From positions 1 to 16,605 of the forward strand of contig DAOVGH010000019.1 of the NCBI GenBank assembly GCA_030672485.1: DNA of 16,605 nucleotides. Reading direction: 5' to 3'. Every line of letters starts with the position of its first letter. The first letter of the stretch is position 1. Source of the DNA: Desulfobacterales bacterium. GTDB taxonomy: Bacteria; Desulfobacterota; DSM-4660; Desulfatiglandales; B25-G16. The notes beneath the pieces are model-generated. The model was not told the DNA's origin and did no database searches. It saw nothing but the letters and a program-made list of their open reading frames with translations. This document shows positions 1-7,713 of this stretch, in pieces. The translations under genes and the position numbers were made by a program.

Positions 1-293
1 TGATTTTCAGGGAGGATAGATTCCTTTTTCATCAATGGATTCAAGAGAAATTTTTGCAAAAAACACCCCAGGAGAAACAAGGATGGCATGGTAACAACCA
101 GGGACAGATAGGGATCAATATGCATATAATGGGATAGGACAAAGGTGATATACATGGCTACCATCATCAATTGCCCATGAGCCAGGTTTATGGTTCCCAT
201 TACACCCATAATCAGGGTCATGCCTATTCCGATCAGAGCGTAGATACCACCTATAAGAAGTCCAGCCACAATCGTTTGGAGAAAGACAACCAT
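1..293 (-). CDS. livH: Branched-chain amino-acid ABC transporter permease, LivH type (partial, C-terminus off the left edge)
   Basis: Only the first 97 codons are present; the gene runs off the left edge. The translation begins MVVFLQTIVAGLLIGGIYAL and continues with GIGMTLIMGVMGTINLAHGQ, which is the conserved N-terminal pattern of LivH inner-membrane permeases (first membrane segments and the N-L-A-H-G motif). LivH pairs with LivM to form the membrane channel of a Liv/HAAT-type importer for branched-chain amino acids or related small organic acids and amides. The ATG at 291-293 is preceded by an AGGGAAG-like ribosome binding site. It lies 35 nt downstream of the binding-protein gene on the same strand, so the two are almost certainly one operon, with livM and ATPase genes expected beyond the edge. 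The substrate cannot be told from this fragment. Confidence 0.9.
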   Translation of the reverse strand, partial: MVVFLQTIVAGLLIGGIYALIGIGMTLIMGVMGTINLAHGQLMMVAMYITFVLSHYMHIDPYLSLVVTMPSLFLLGCFLQKFLLNPLMKKESILPEN

Positions 294-328
294 TTGATAC
301 TTCCCTATCTTATAATTTCCATTTATGG

Positions 329-1534
329 TCAGTATCCCCAGGTCTTCAGCCAGTCTACAGGATACGCAAGCTCTTTGGTAGCAATCTTGGCAGGCCAAAC
401 CAGTTCCAGTTTTCCGTTGATCCACTGTACCACATAGGTTGGTAATTTATTTTGGTTCTTCATCTTGCCATAAGAGATGAATTGAACTGGCCCGAAAACT
501 GTCATCAGGTGTGTTTCAGAAAGTGCCTTTTTGATATCGATGTTCGTAAATGATGTGGCCCTCTCCAGGACATCCGCTATCACGTAACACGCAGCATATG
601 CCTCTGCCCCGTGATACTCTGTTGGTTTTTTGAACCTGGCTAGGAACTTGTTATAATAACCCATGGCCCCTGGATAGGGGAGGACCTGATGCCAAAGGGT
701 TGCTGAGATGACCTTTTCAGAAGCCACCCCTGCATTCTGCACAAATTCCGGCAGGGTAAAACCGGCTGCCCCACCAATGAACATCTTTGGCGTCAATCTT
801 AGCTCCCTTGACTGCCTCATGAGCAAGGAGGCATCCATAATATAGGATACCATATAGACGATATCAGGATTGAGTTGTTTAATCCTGATCAAGACGGGTC
901 TAAAATCGATTCCGCCGTGTTCATATCCTTGCTTAAGAACCACCTTAGAGCCCAATTTCTTACAGGCTTCTGCAAAGGAATGAGCACCCTTTGTTCCAAA
1001 CAGGGAGTTTTCATGGAGAATGGCAACACTTTTCGGCTTAATCACTTGAGGAAGCAAGGTTTCAATTGCACTTGCATATTCACTCACCGGTGGATTCAAC
1101 CGGAAAATAAAATCCCATCCTGATGCGGTGATTCTATCTGCGGCACCGGTATTGACCAGAAAGGGCATTTTATTTTGCTGGCATACACCAGCCACAGCAT
1201 AGGTTACTGAACTGCTGTATCCACCGCCAACCATCACAACCTTATCCTTGGTAATAAGCTTTTCCACGACGGAGCGACCCACCTCCGGTCGCCCCGTGTC
1301 ATCTTCTATGATCAGCTCCAGCGTTTTTCCCCTAATACCGCCTGCTGCATTGATCTCATCCACGGCCATTTCAAAGGACATTTTTTCAATTTCCCCAAAT
1401 TTGGCCTGAGGACCGGTAAGGGGGAGAACAATACCCACCTTTACTGTGTCAGCGGCCATGGAAGGAGATGCCCCGAGACTCAGACATGTAAGCACCGTCA
1501 AGAGAGCGCCTATCAAGGTCTTTGCCTTTTTCAT
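329..1534 (-). CDS. ABC transporter periplasmic substrate-binding protein, LivK/Peripla_BP_6 type
   Basis: This 401-residue protein captures a ligand in the periplasm for the Liv-type importer whose permease follows directly. Residues 1-27 form a typical Sec signal peptide (MKKAK, hydrophobic core, ending S-M-A before ADTVKVG). The mature part opens with KVGIVLPLTGPQAKFGE, then EINAAGGIRGKTLELIIEDD and VGGGYSSSVT, all hallmarks of the two-lobed type 1 periplasmic binding fold. The open frame extends 16 codons further upstream, but I chose the ATG at 1532-1534 because a near-perfect AAAGGAGGGT ribosome binding site (1541-1550) lies just before it and the signal peptide then begins properly. 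Family members bind leucine/isoleucine/valine, amides, urea or aromatic acids, so the ligand is undetermined. It is the first gene of the operon and is divergent from the ParB-like gene. Confidence 0.93.
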   Translation of the reverse strand: MKKAKTLIGALLTVLTCLSLGASPSMAADTVKVGIVLPLTGPQAKFGEIEKMSFEMAVDEINAAGGIRGKTLELIIEDDTGRPEVGRSVVEKLITKDKVVMVGGGYSSSVTYAVAGVCQQNKMPFLVNTGAADRITASGWDFIFRLNPPVSEYASAIETLLPQVIKPKSVAILHENSLFGTKGAHSFAEACKKLGSKVVLKQGYEHGGIDFRPVLIRIKQLNPDIVYMVSYIMDASLLMRQSRELRLTPKMFIGGAAGFTLPEFVQNAGVASEKVISATLWHQVLPYPGAMGYYNKFLARFKKPTEYHGAEAYAACYVIADVLERATSFTNIDIKKALSETHLMTVFGPVQFISYGKMKNQNKLPTYVVQWINGKLELVWPAKIATKELAYPVDWLKTWGY

Positions 1535-1609
1535 TGTATCACCCTCCTTTTGTGATTGAGCATATATTCTATTTCCGCGCAAACCCCTTTTGTCTTTTTC
1601 AAAAAGGCG

Positions 1610-1639
1610 TTGTCTGTTTGTAGAGAGTTATGCTTAAAT
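1610..1639 (+). promoter_or_regulatory. Candidate promoter for the ParB-like/SPL-like operon
   Basis: TTGTCT (1610-1615) and TTAAAT (1634-1639) are separated by 18 nt, and TGC sits directly before the second box like an extended -10 element. The site lies about 50 nt upstream of the ATG at 1687. The -10 match is mediocre, so this is only a candidate. An interrupted inverted repeat (TTATGC..AAATG at 1628-1640 against CATTT..GCATAA at 1650-1666) overlaps it and could be an operator shared with the divergent transporter operon. Confidence 0.3.
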
Positions 1640-1686
1640 GTAGCACACTCATTTGGTCAGGCATAAGTCTTTTTTAAAGGTTGATT

Positions 1687-2676
1687 ATGATGGAAAAAAA
1701 GCTATTGGGAAGCACTCTCTCAGATGTAGCTATATCAGATATTGATTTGAGACCAGGACCATTCAGTATGAGCTTCGGCTTTGACCTGGAGCCCCTTAAG
1801 GCCTCAATTGGTAGATTTGGTGTTCTCAATTCCCCATATCTGCTTAAAGGTCCAGATCGCAAGTTCATAGTGGTTGCCGGATATCGAAGGTTGTTGGCCG
1901 CAAGGGAATTGGGCTGGCCAGATACAGCGTGTCAAATAGTGCCGGATACCTTTCCCCCTTTTGAGGCACTCTTGCTTAATTTGAATGACAATCTCACGCA
2001 TCGTCAGCTGAATACTATCGAAAAAGCCATGGTTTTGAAAAGGTTAACCCGTTGCCTTAAATGGGAGGAAATAATAAAAGATTTCATGTCGATTCTCGGT
2101 ATTCCGGCAAACAGACAAACACTGGAGGTGTTCTTAGGTCTAGAGGAGCTGGAGGAGACAATAAGGGTCTCCCTTGCCGCGGAAAGGCTATCCCTCAGGG
2201 TAGCGGGCTTGATGACGGGCATTGGTAGGGATGATCGGCTAAGGATCAACGACCTGTTTACCACCATAAAATGGAGCTTTAATCAACAATGGGAAGCCGC
2301 CCAAATGCTTATAGAAATTGCCAGCAGGGAAGGGCGTTCAATAAAGGAGCTTATAGATGAGAAAGAGATCATGGAGGTTTTAGGTAATGACGGGATGAAC
2401 AACCCCCAAAAGGTGAAGTCAGTAGTTAAAATCCTGAAAGCCCGTCGATTGCCATCTCTTCTGGAGGCTGAAAAGCTATTCAAAAGAGGCCTTGCCCGCG
2501 TCTCCCTTCCTCTGGGAGTTCGAATAATTCCCCCGGCTTTTTTTGAGGGCATTGATTACAAGCTTGAAATAGTCTTCAGAAAAGGCCAGGAACTTAGAGA
2601 GAAGTTAGCGGTGTTATCCCATTTATCAGGGTTAGAAATGGTCACCGATTTTTGGAGAGGCATGGAGCCCAGATGA
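1687..2676 (+). CDS. ParB/KorB-like N-terminal-domain protein
   Basis: A 329-residue protein with the layout of ParB-type DNA-binding proteins. An N-terminal ParB/sulfiredoxin fold (about residues 12-105) carries AGYRRLLAARELGW at 64-77, a variant of the ParB box II G-x-R-R-x-x-A-A motif, followed by NLTHRQLNTIEKA, the usual linker into the next domain. Residues about 115-190 (LGIPANRQTLEVFLGLEEL, then LAAERLSLRVAGLM) match the ParB/KorB helix-turn-helix region. The C-terminal about 120 residues are unfamiliar. A TTG at 1681 could also start the frame, but the ATG at 1687 has AAAGG six nt upstream. No parA gene is next to it and no parS-like site was noticed, so plasmid or chromosome partitioning is unlikely. 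Its end overlaps the SPL-like gene by ATGA, implying translational coupling and a shared function. The role itself is unknown. Confidence 0.8.
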   Translation: MMEKKLLGSTLSDVAISDIDLRPGPFSMSFGFDLEPLKASIGRFGVLNSPYLLKGPDRKFIVVAGYRRLLAARELGWPDTACQIVPDTFPPFEALLLNLNDNLTHRQLNTIEKAMVLKRLTRCLKWEEIIKDFMSILGIPANRQTLEVFLGLEELEETIRVSLAAERLSLRVAGLMTGIGRDDRLRINDLFTTIKWSFNQQWEAAQMLIEIASREGRSIKELIDEKEIMEVLGNDGMNNPQKVKSVVKILKARRLPSLLEAEKLFKRGLARVSLPLGVRIIPPAFFEGIDYKLEIVFRKGQELREKLAVLSHLSGLEMVTDFWRGMEPR

Positions 2677-3767
2677 GGCAGTTCAAAATCAGCCGGATCT
2701 TAATTGAAAGGGGGGCTGAAAACGATTCCCTTGCCAAACGCATACTGAGACGATTACCGAATATACCCGTAGAGAACGTTGAACCACATAAACGGGCACC
2801 AGGAGAAGATATTGAAGGAATGGATAAGATGTCGCTCAGGATCATCCACTTTCGAGGTGAATTTCTCAAGCCATGCCCGGGAACAAGGAGGTATATGTGC
2901 TGCGGTTACCAGATCCTAAATGTAGGTATTAACTGTCCAATGGAGTGCAGCTACTGTTTTCTTCAATCATATATTAATCAACCATCGCTGCGCGTTTTCG
3001 GCAACTTAGAGGATAAACTTAATGTTATAGGCGAGATCATTGATAGCTCCCCTGATAGGATATTCAGGATTGGGACCGGGGAGTTTACGGATAGCCTCTC
3101 CCTTGATTATCTCACAGGATGGAGTGATTTCTTGCTCCCTTTCTTCTCCCACAGGAAGAACTGCATACTGGAGCTAAAGACAAAGACCTCTTCCATCAAA
3201 CCCCTCATTGAAAGTCGGTATAGAAAAGGGATAATTATTGCATGGTCGTTGAATACCCCTCGTATAATAGCCAAGGAAGAGCGCAGGACAGCGAGTCTCA
3301 GAAGCAGGGTTCTTGCCGCCCGGCAGTGCCAAGAGGCCGGATTTGTGCTGGGCTTTCATTTCGATCCCCTCATACACTATCCAGGTTGGGAAGAGGACTA
3401 CGAAGAAATAGTCCAACTTCTGGAGAGATACATTGACCCAGAGCCCATTATCTGGATAAGCTTGGGTTCCCTTAGATATATGCCGGATCTTAAATGGACT
3501 ATTAAGGGTCGATTCTCAGGAACAGATATCTTTGATGGTGAATTTGTCCGCGGCTTGGACGGGAAATTCAGGTATTTCAAGCCTATTAGAGTGGAGATGT
3601 ACGCTAAGCTTTCGGAAAGATTAAAAAAATGGTACGATGATCTAGGCGTCTATCTCTGTATGGAAAGCGATGATATATGGGGACAATCCCTGGGATGGTC
3701 CCCAGGGAATTCCGCTAACCTGGCCACCTACCTTGATGGCAGGGTCAGGAAGCTCGTGGGTCATTAG
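2673..3767 (+). CDS. Spore photoproduct lyase-like radical SAM protein (donor cysteine absent)
   Basis: A 364-residue radical SAM protein of the SPL family, often annotated simply as DNA photolyase. The iron-sulfur motif C-x3-C-x2-C is at C88, C92 and C95 (INCPMECSYCFLQ), and C-F-L-Q matches the C-Y-L-Q of Bacillus SplB. A second cysteine group, C68 and C76-C77 (CPGTRRYMCCGY), precedes it. True spore photoproduct lyases use a hydrogen-donor cysteine (C141 in B. subtilis, context E-A-S-C-T-S-D, from memory). The matching stretch here is R-I-G-T-G-E-F-T-D (132-140), so that position is Glu137. This argues against classical spore photoproduct repair; nothing else in the window suggests sporulation. 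I chose the ATG at 2673 over a TTG at 2652 because GGAG lies five nt upstream and the ATG overlaps the ParB-like stop as ATGA. The substrate is unknown, but the partner suggests DNA. Confidence 0.85.
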   Translation: MRQFKISRILIERGAENDSLAKRILRRLPNIPVENVEPHKRAPGEDIEGMDKMSLRIIHFRGEFLKPCPGTRRYMCCGYQILNVGINCPMECSYCFLQSYINQPSLRVFGNLEDKLNVIGEIIDSSPDRIFRIGTGEFTDSLSLDYLTGWSDFLLPFFSHRKNCILELKTKTSSIKPLIESRYRKGIIIAWSLNTPRIIAKEERRTASLRSRVLAARQCQEAGFVLGFHFDPLIHYPGWEEDYEEIVQLLERYIDPEPIIWISLGSLRYMPDLKWTIKGRFSGTDIFDGEFVRGLDGKFRYFKPIRVEMYAKLSERLKKWYDDLGVYLCMESDDIWGQSLGWSPGNSANLATYLDGRVRKLVGH

Positions 3768-3988
3768 ATTGAATCAAATAGCTTGTTATCCATCTCTAAA
3801 TATGTTAGAGGCAAATCGGTTTCTGAAGATCGTAAACCTCATGGTTCTTGCCCGCCTCGGGTTGCAAGGCAGGGCGGTAGGTGTGGGTTTTCTCTGAACA
3901 TGACATGTCTTCGGCAAAAATAGCGATTCGTTAATAGGCTAGGTTATAGGATGAAAGGGTAAGGTTAAATTGTAAGTAAGGAGGTACC

Positions 3989-4840
3989 ATGGAGATCAGA
4001 AAAATAGGTGTAGTCGGGGCAGGCGTTATGGGTAACGGTATTGCTCAGGTGGCAGCCCAGATAGGCTGCGATGTTGTGATGAGGGACATTGAAACGAGAT
4101 TTGTAGAAGGAGGCATGAAAAAGATAGACGGTTTCCTTTCCAAAAGCATAGAAAAGGGGAAGATCGATGCAAGGGAAAAGGACACTATTATGGGCCGCAT
4201 AAAGGGTACGGTGGAGATGGCTAGCCTCAGTGACGTTGACTTTGTTGTAGAGGCGGTTATTGAGGATTTGGATCTAAAGAAGAGGGTTTTTAAGGAATTG
4301 GATGAACTGTGCAGGCCCGATGTTATCCTCGCTACAAACACATCATCAATGTCTATTACGGAGATAGGGGCAAGCACCAAAAGACCTGATAAGGTTTGCG
4401 GAATGCATTTCTTTAATCCCGTTCCTCTCATGAGACTGGTGGAGGTGATTAAGGGGTATTCAACGAGTGACGAAACAGTAAAGAGTACCGTTGCGTTGGC
4501 TCAGAAAATGGGCAAGACAACCGTGGAGGTAAAGAAGGATTCACCTGGTTTTATAGTGAACAGGATAATGATCCCTCATTTCCTTGAGGCCATGAGGATT
4601 GTTGAGGAGGGCATTGCCTCTATCGAGGATGTGGATAAGGCGGTAAAAAATGGTCTTAATTATCCTATGGGCCCGTTTGAATTGATGGATTTGACGGGTA
4701 TCGATATCGCATATTTCGTGACTGAATACCTTTATAAAGAGCTTAACAAGGAAAGTAAATGGGTTGCTCCAAGTCTATTGAAGACAATGGTGAGGGCAGG
4801 GAAACTGGGCAAGAAAACCGGTGAGGGATGGTATAAGTAG
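3989..4840 (+). CDS. hbd: 3-hydroxybutyryl-CoA (3-hydroxyacyl-CoA) dehydrogenase
   Basis: A 283-residue cytoplasmic enzyme interconverting 3-hydroxyacyl-CoA and 3-ketoacyl-CoA with NAD(P). The N-terminal Rossmann domain has G-A-G-V-M-G at 10-15, then VDFVVEAVIEDL and ATNTSSMSITEI. The catalytic pair appears as H140 in GMHFFNPVPLM and E152 in VEVI, with N191 in DSPGFIVNR. The C-terminal dimerisation domain carries NYPMGPFELMDLTGID and ends GKLGKKTGEGWYK. Length and all motifs match stand-alone Hbd/PaaH enzymes rather than the large FadB fusion. The ATG at 3989 has AAGGAGG at 3978-3984. It is flanked by about 220-230 nt on each side, so it probably has its own transcript. Likely roles are butyryl-CoA/crotonyl-CoA metabolism, beta-oxidation or aromatic degradation; no neighbouring thiolase or crotonase tells which. 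Confidence 0.93.
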   Translation: MEIRKIGVVGAGVMGNGIAQVAAQIGCDVVMRDIETRFVEGGMKKIDGFLSKSIEKGKIDAREKDTIMGRIKGTVEMASLSDVDFVVEAVIEDLDLKKRVFKELDELCRPDVILATNTSSMSITEIGASTKRPDKVCGMHFFNPVPLMRLVEVIKGYSTSDETVKSTVALAQKMGKTTVEVKKDSPGFIVNRIMIPHFLEAMRIVEEGIASIEDVDKAVKNGLNYPMGPFELMDLTGIDIAYFVTEYLYKELNKESKWVAPSLLKTMVRAGKLGKKTGEGWYK

Positions 4841-5072
4841 GATAACTGGTAGTTATTTTCTACTTTTATGCCGCATGGATTTCAGCAACTTCCTATACTT
4901 GTGTTTGCTTATTTTCTTTTTTCTCTTTTTTACAACACTGCTCATGGAACTGAACACCTCCGAAGACTCGGTGGGGTTGGGGGATAGTCGGTGTAGAAAA
5001 TATGTATTGTTACCATAATATGCGTAAGTTTACATAATATACATTATCAGACACAATACCATGCTTGAAAAC

Positions 5073-5951
5073 TCACGAATTTCCCCGCTCTTTTCTCTGA
5101 TAAAGGCTGTTATCAGCCAATGCAACAAAGTCGTTTTCGTCCATTTCCTCTGAATATGTTGCAAAGCCGATACTTGCTGTCACCCCGCCTTCATTTTCTT
5201 CAAATCCCCTGTTAAGTCTTGCGCTTATGTTTTGAGTAATATTAGTATCCGCCTCAACCAGAATAACAGCGAACTCATCACCTCCATATCTAAAGGCCGT
5301 ATCTACATTCTCCCTGATGTTTGAAAGAATAATCATACCACATCTGGCAAGCATCTCATCACCGGCAAGGTGACCATATCGGTCGTTATAATCTTTGAAA
5401 TGATCCAGATCCAAAAAGATTAAGGATAACGGATGCTTCAGGCGGTTTGCCCTACCAATTTCTTCTTTTAGCCTGTTGTAAAAATGCCGCTGATTAAAGA
5501 GACCGGTGAGATTATCAGTTATTGATAACTTTGCCAGTTCATCTCTGATCCTTCTCTCTATCAAGATCCTCTTGATCTTGGCCTCTATCTCATCAACCTT
5601 AAATGGCTTGCTGATAAAATCATTTGCTCCTGCATGGACAACATCCATATAGGTGTAGTCTTTGTCATAACCGGTGACGGCAATTATACTTATATCAGGG
5701 GCCTCTCTCTTCGCCCTCTTTATTAGTTCAATACCGTCAAGCTCCGGCATTTTTATATCAGTAATCAAAAAGGTATATTTCCCATCTCTGAGTTCCTGTA
5801 ACGCATCTTTTCCATTACTGATGAAATCAGCATTAAATCCCAAGTTTGATAATAGGTTTTTCACATCTTTCCCTGTTTCTACCTCATCATCAACGATCAA
5901 GACATTCTCTTTACTGTAATCGTATTCTTCTCCCATCTTGAGGTAATCCAA
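5073..5951 (-). CDS. Response regulator with GGDEF output (diguanylate cyclase)
   Basis: A 292-residue cytoplasmic protein with a receiver domain (about 16-130) and a GGDEF domain (about 143-290). The receiver has acidic D21-D22, phospho-acceptor D65 (TDIKMPELDG), T93 and K115 (SKPFK), so it should accept phosphate from a histidine kinase. The GGDEF domain has DNLTGLFNQRHF, FLDLDHFKDYND and an intact active site R-Y-G-G-D-E-F at 221-227, consistent with making c-di-GMP. The inhibitory I-site R-x-x-D is not canonical: D217 is placed correctly but residue 214 is Glu, with Arg one position earlier. The start may be TTG at 5951 or ATG at 5936; neither has a strong ribosome binding site, and both precede the first conserved residue. 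It lies 14 nt after miaB and ends the minus-strand run. No sensor kinase is nearby. Confidence 0.88.
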   Translation of the reverse strand: MDYLKMGEEYDYSKENVLIVDDEVETGKDVKNLLSNLGFNADFISNGKDALQELRDGKYTFLITDIKMPELDGIELIKRAKREAPDISIIAVTGYDKDYTYMDVVHAGANDFISKPFKVDEIEAKIKRILIERRIRDELAKLSITDNLTGLFNQRHFYNRLKEEIGRANRLKHPLSLIFLDLDHFKDYNDRYGHLAGDEMLARCGMIILSNIRENVDTAFRYGGDEFAVILVEADTNITQNISARLNRGFEENEGGVTASIGFATYSEEMDENDFVALADNSLYQRKERGNS

Positions 5952-5965
5952 CAGACTCTCTCGCT

Positions 5966-7288
5966 CTATCTATCAACTAACTCACCAAGTAAGGAGTTCT
6001 GAAAACCCTTATCGATCTTTACCCTTACCAATCTTCCCTTAAGATCGGCTCTCGAAGGGAAATTAACCACCTTATTGCCCAGGGCCCTTCCAGTTAGCTG
6101 GCCACCTCCTCTTTTGGCCGGGCCTTCTACTAAAATCTCTTGAATCGTTCCCTCAAGTAGCCGGTTTTTCGATAGGGTTATCCCCCTTTGTCTGTCCTGC
6201 AATATAGACAGGCGCCTCTGTTTTTCCTTTTCCCCTATTGCTTCTGGCAACTGTAGTGCCTTAATCCCCGGTCTTTCGTAATATTTGAACGAAAAGAGGT
6301 TATCAAATTTCACCTCCTCTATCAAGCTTAAACTGTCTTCAAAATCCTCTTGCGTTTCGCCAGGGAAACCAACGACCATATCGCTTGTAATTGCTATATC
6401 AGGTCTTGTTTTTCTTAGCCGCCTTATCAAGTCAACGTACTGATCTCTCGTATATCCCCTATTCATAAGCCTCAGTATCTTAGTCGAGCCTGATTGAACT
6501 GGCAAGTGAATGTGTGGACAAAGGCTTTTTGATCCTGCAAAAAGATCTATTAGTTCGCCGGACAGATCCTTGGGATGAGAAGTCGTGAAGCGAAGCCTCT
6601 CTAAGCCTGCAATGGTATCGAGTTCCTTAAGTAAGCCAGGAAATGTGGGCAGGGCCCGGTTCTTGACATTGTAGGAGTTCACATTCTGCCCTATGAGGGT
6701 GATCTCCTTTATGCCCTGAGTGACCAGATATCTGGCTTGATCAATAACGCGCGCTGCCGGCAGGCTTGTCTCCCTGCCCCTAACAAAAGGAACAATGCAA
6801 TAGGCACAGAAATTATCACATCCCTCCATAATCTTTAAAAAGCTCGTAACCCTGCCCTTCAGATAACCGTTACACTTGGGAAATGGGGTAAGCTCACAGG
6901 CCAAATCCAGAGAGGAAATCCTCTCCCTTTGTTCCTTGATTTGAGAGAGGAATCTATTCACGTGATGAATATTCCGTGGGCCCAGAACTAAATCAAGATA
7001 GGGGAAGCGTGTAAAGAGATCCATCCCGCTCTGTTGGGCTACGCATCCAATGACGCCAATAATCAAATCCGGCTTCTTTGCCTTTAAATGAGACAATCGA
7101 CCAATGAGGGTCAGTGCCTTTTCTTCGGCCTTCTGTCTGACTGTACAGGTATTGACCAAGACAATGTGAGCATCGTCAATGCTCTCCGTTTGCCCATACC
7201 CCTCATTAATAAGGATCTGGCTGAGGGAGGTGGAATCATGCTTATTCATCTGACAGCCGAAGGTCCTTATGTGAAATAACTGGGTCAC
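5966..7288 (-). CDS. miaB: tRNA-2-methylthio-N6-dimethylallyladenosine synthase MiaB
   Basis: A 440-residue radical SAM methylthiotransferase that converts i6A37 to ms2i6A37 in tRNAs reading UNN codons. The N-terminal MTTase domain has cluster ligands C12 (FGCQMN), C48 (NTCTVR) and C82 (GCVAQ). The radical SAM core has C157, C161 and C164 in EGCDNFCAYCIVPFVRGRE, the signature that separates MiaB from RimO and MtaB. HIHLPVQSGSTKILRLMNRGY and DMVVGFPGETQEDFEDSL follow, and a TRAM domain forms the last about 65 residues. Length matches the family. The start is GTG at 7286-7288 with GGAG seven nt upstream; it begins one nt after the preceding gene stops, implying translational coupling. It is part of the nadK-DUF4911-hypothetical-miaB run. 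Confidence 0.97.
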   Translation of the reverse strand: MTQLFHIRTFGCQMNKHDSTSLSQILINEGYGQTESIDDAHIVLVNTCTVRQKAEEKALTLIGRLSHLKAKKPDLIIGVIGCVAQQSGMDLFTRFPYLDLVLGPRNIHHVNRFLSQIKEQRERISSLDLACELTPFPKCNGYLKGRVTSFLKIMEGCDNFCAYCIVPFVRGRETSLPAARVIDQARYLVTQGIKEITLIGQNVNSYNVKNRALPTFPGLLKELDTIAGLERLRFTTSHPKDLSGELIDLFAGSKSLCPHIHLPVQSGSTKILRLMNRGYTRDQYVDLIRRLRKTRPDIAITSDMVVGFPGETQEDFEDSLSLIEEVKFDNLFSFKYYERPGIKALQLPEAIGEKEKQRRLSILQDRQRGITLSKNRLLEGTIQEILVEGPAKRGGGQLTGRALGNKVVNFPSRADLKGRLVRVKIDKGFQNSLLGELVDR

Positions 7289-7289
7289 C

Positions 7290-7706
7290 CTATCTCTCCT
7301 GCTTTGTCAGACCCCTCATGATAATCTTTTTAACATCTCCGGATTTTATGGAAAAAAGGCCATAGGGAAGCGGGCCATAGAAGATGCGGTCTTTGTCGAT
7401 CTTTAATTCAACCTGGGACCCATCTTCCATGATAACTATGGCAAAGAGGTCACCGCCTTTTTCAAAAAAATCTATTTCCCGTATCTTGTGAAAGAAGATG
7501 GAAACCGTGGCGCCTCCGTGCCTGCCCGAGAGGAATGTCTGTCCCTCGAGACTGAAAAGGGTTATCCCTGAGGAAACATCAAACTGGTCGATCACTGTAG
7601 CTGAGAAGTCATCGGCAGGTTCAGGGATATCTGTCGGTACCTCTTCCCCTAAGATACCCATCCCTAAGGTAAGAAACGCGACCATTATGATCACAAAGGT
7701 ATGCAC
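7290..7706 (-). CDS. Small exported hypothetical protein
   Basis: A 138-residue protein I do not recognise as a named family. The N-terminus is hydrophobic up to about residue 20 (MHTFVIIMVAFLTLGMGILG) and reads as a signal peptide or single membrane anchor. The rest is acidic and beta-rich: FSATVIDQFD, ITLFSLEGQTFLSGRHGGATVSIFFHKIREIDF, IVIMEDGSQVELKID. A repeated pattern of short strands with a Leu-x-Gly-x-x-Gly turn and a K-I-R-E-I strand suggests a compact beta-sandwich or barrel in the periplasm. The predicted start is GTG at 7704-7706 with AGGA close by at sub-optimal spacing; an ATG eight codons in is an alternative. It sits seven nt after the DUF4911-like gene and one nt before miaB, so it is co-translated with cytoplasmic enzymes despite its apparent export. 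Confidence 0.72.
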   Translation of the reverse strand: MHTFVIIMVAFLTLGMGILGEEVPTDIPEPADDFSATVIDQFDVSSGITLFSLEGQTFLSGRHGGATVSIFFHKIREIDFFEKGGDLFAIVIMEDGSQVELKIDKDRIFYGPLPYGLFSIKSGDVKKIIMRGLTKQER

Positions 7707-7713
7707 AATCCTA

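Noticed and set aside
1687..2676. ParB-like gene as evidence of a plasmid or integrated element
   Set aside because: No parA, parS-like repeats, replication gene, integrase or attachment repeats are present, and the neighbours are ordinary metabolic genes.
3850..3875. Hairpin GCCCGCCT against AGGCAGGGC as a terminator after the SPL-like gene
   Set aside because: The stem has a bulge and only a short, late T run, so it is not a convincing Rho-independent terminator.
4954..4977. Ten-base imperfect stem ACACCTCCGA/TCGGTGGGGT between convergent genes
   Set aside because: Mismatches in the stem and no T tract downstream of it on either strand.
4821..5018. 65-codon plus-strand frame with a hydrophobic stretch after the dehydrogenase gene
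   Set aside because: It overlaps the end of the dehydrogenase gene, has no ribosome binding site, and the hydrophobic part comes from a T-rich run, not from a recognisable membrane protein.
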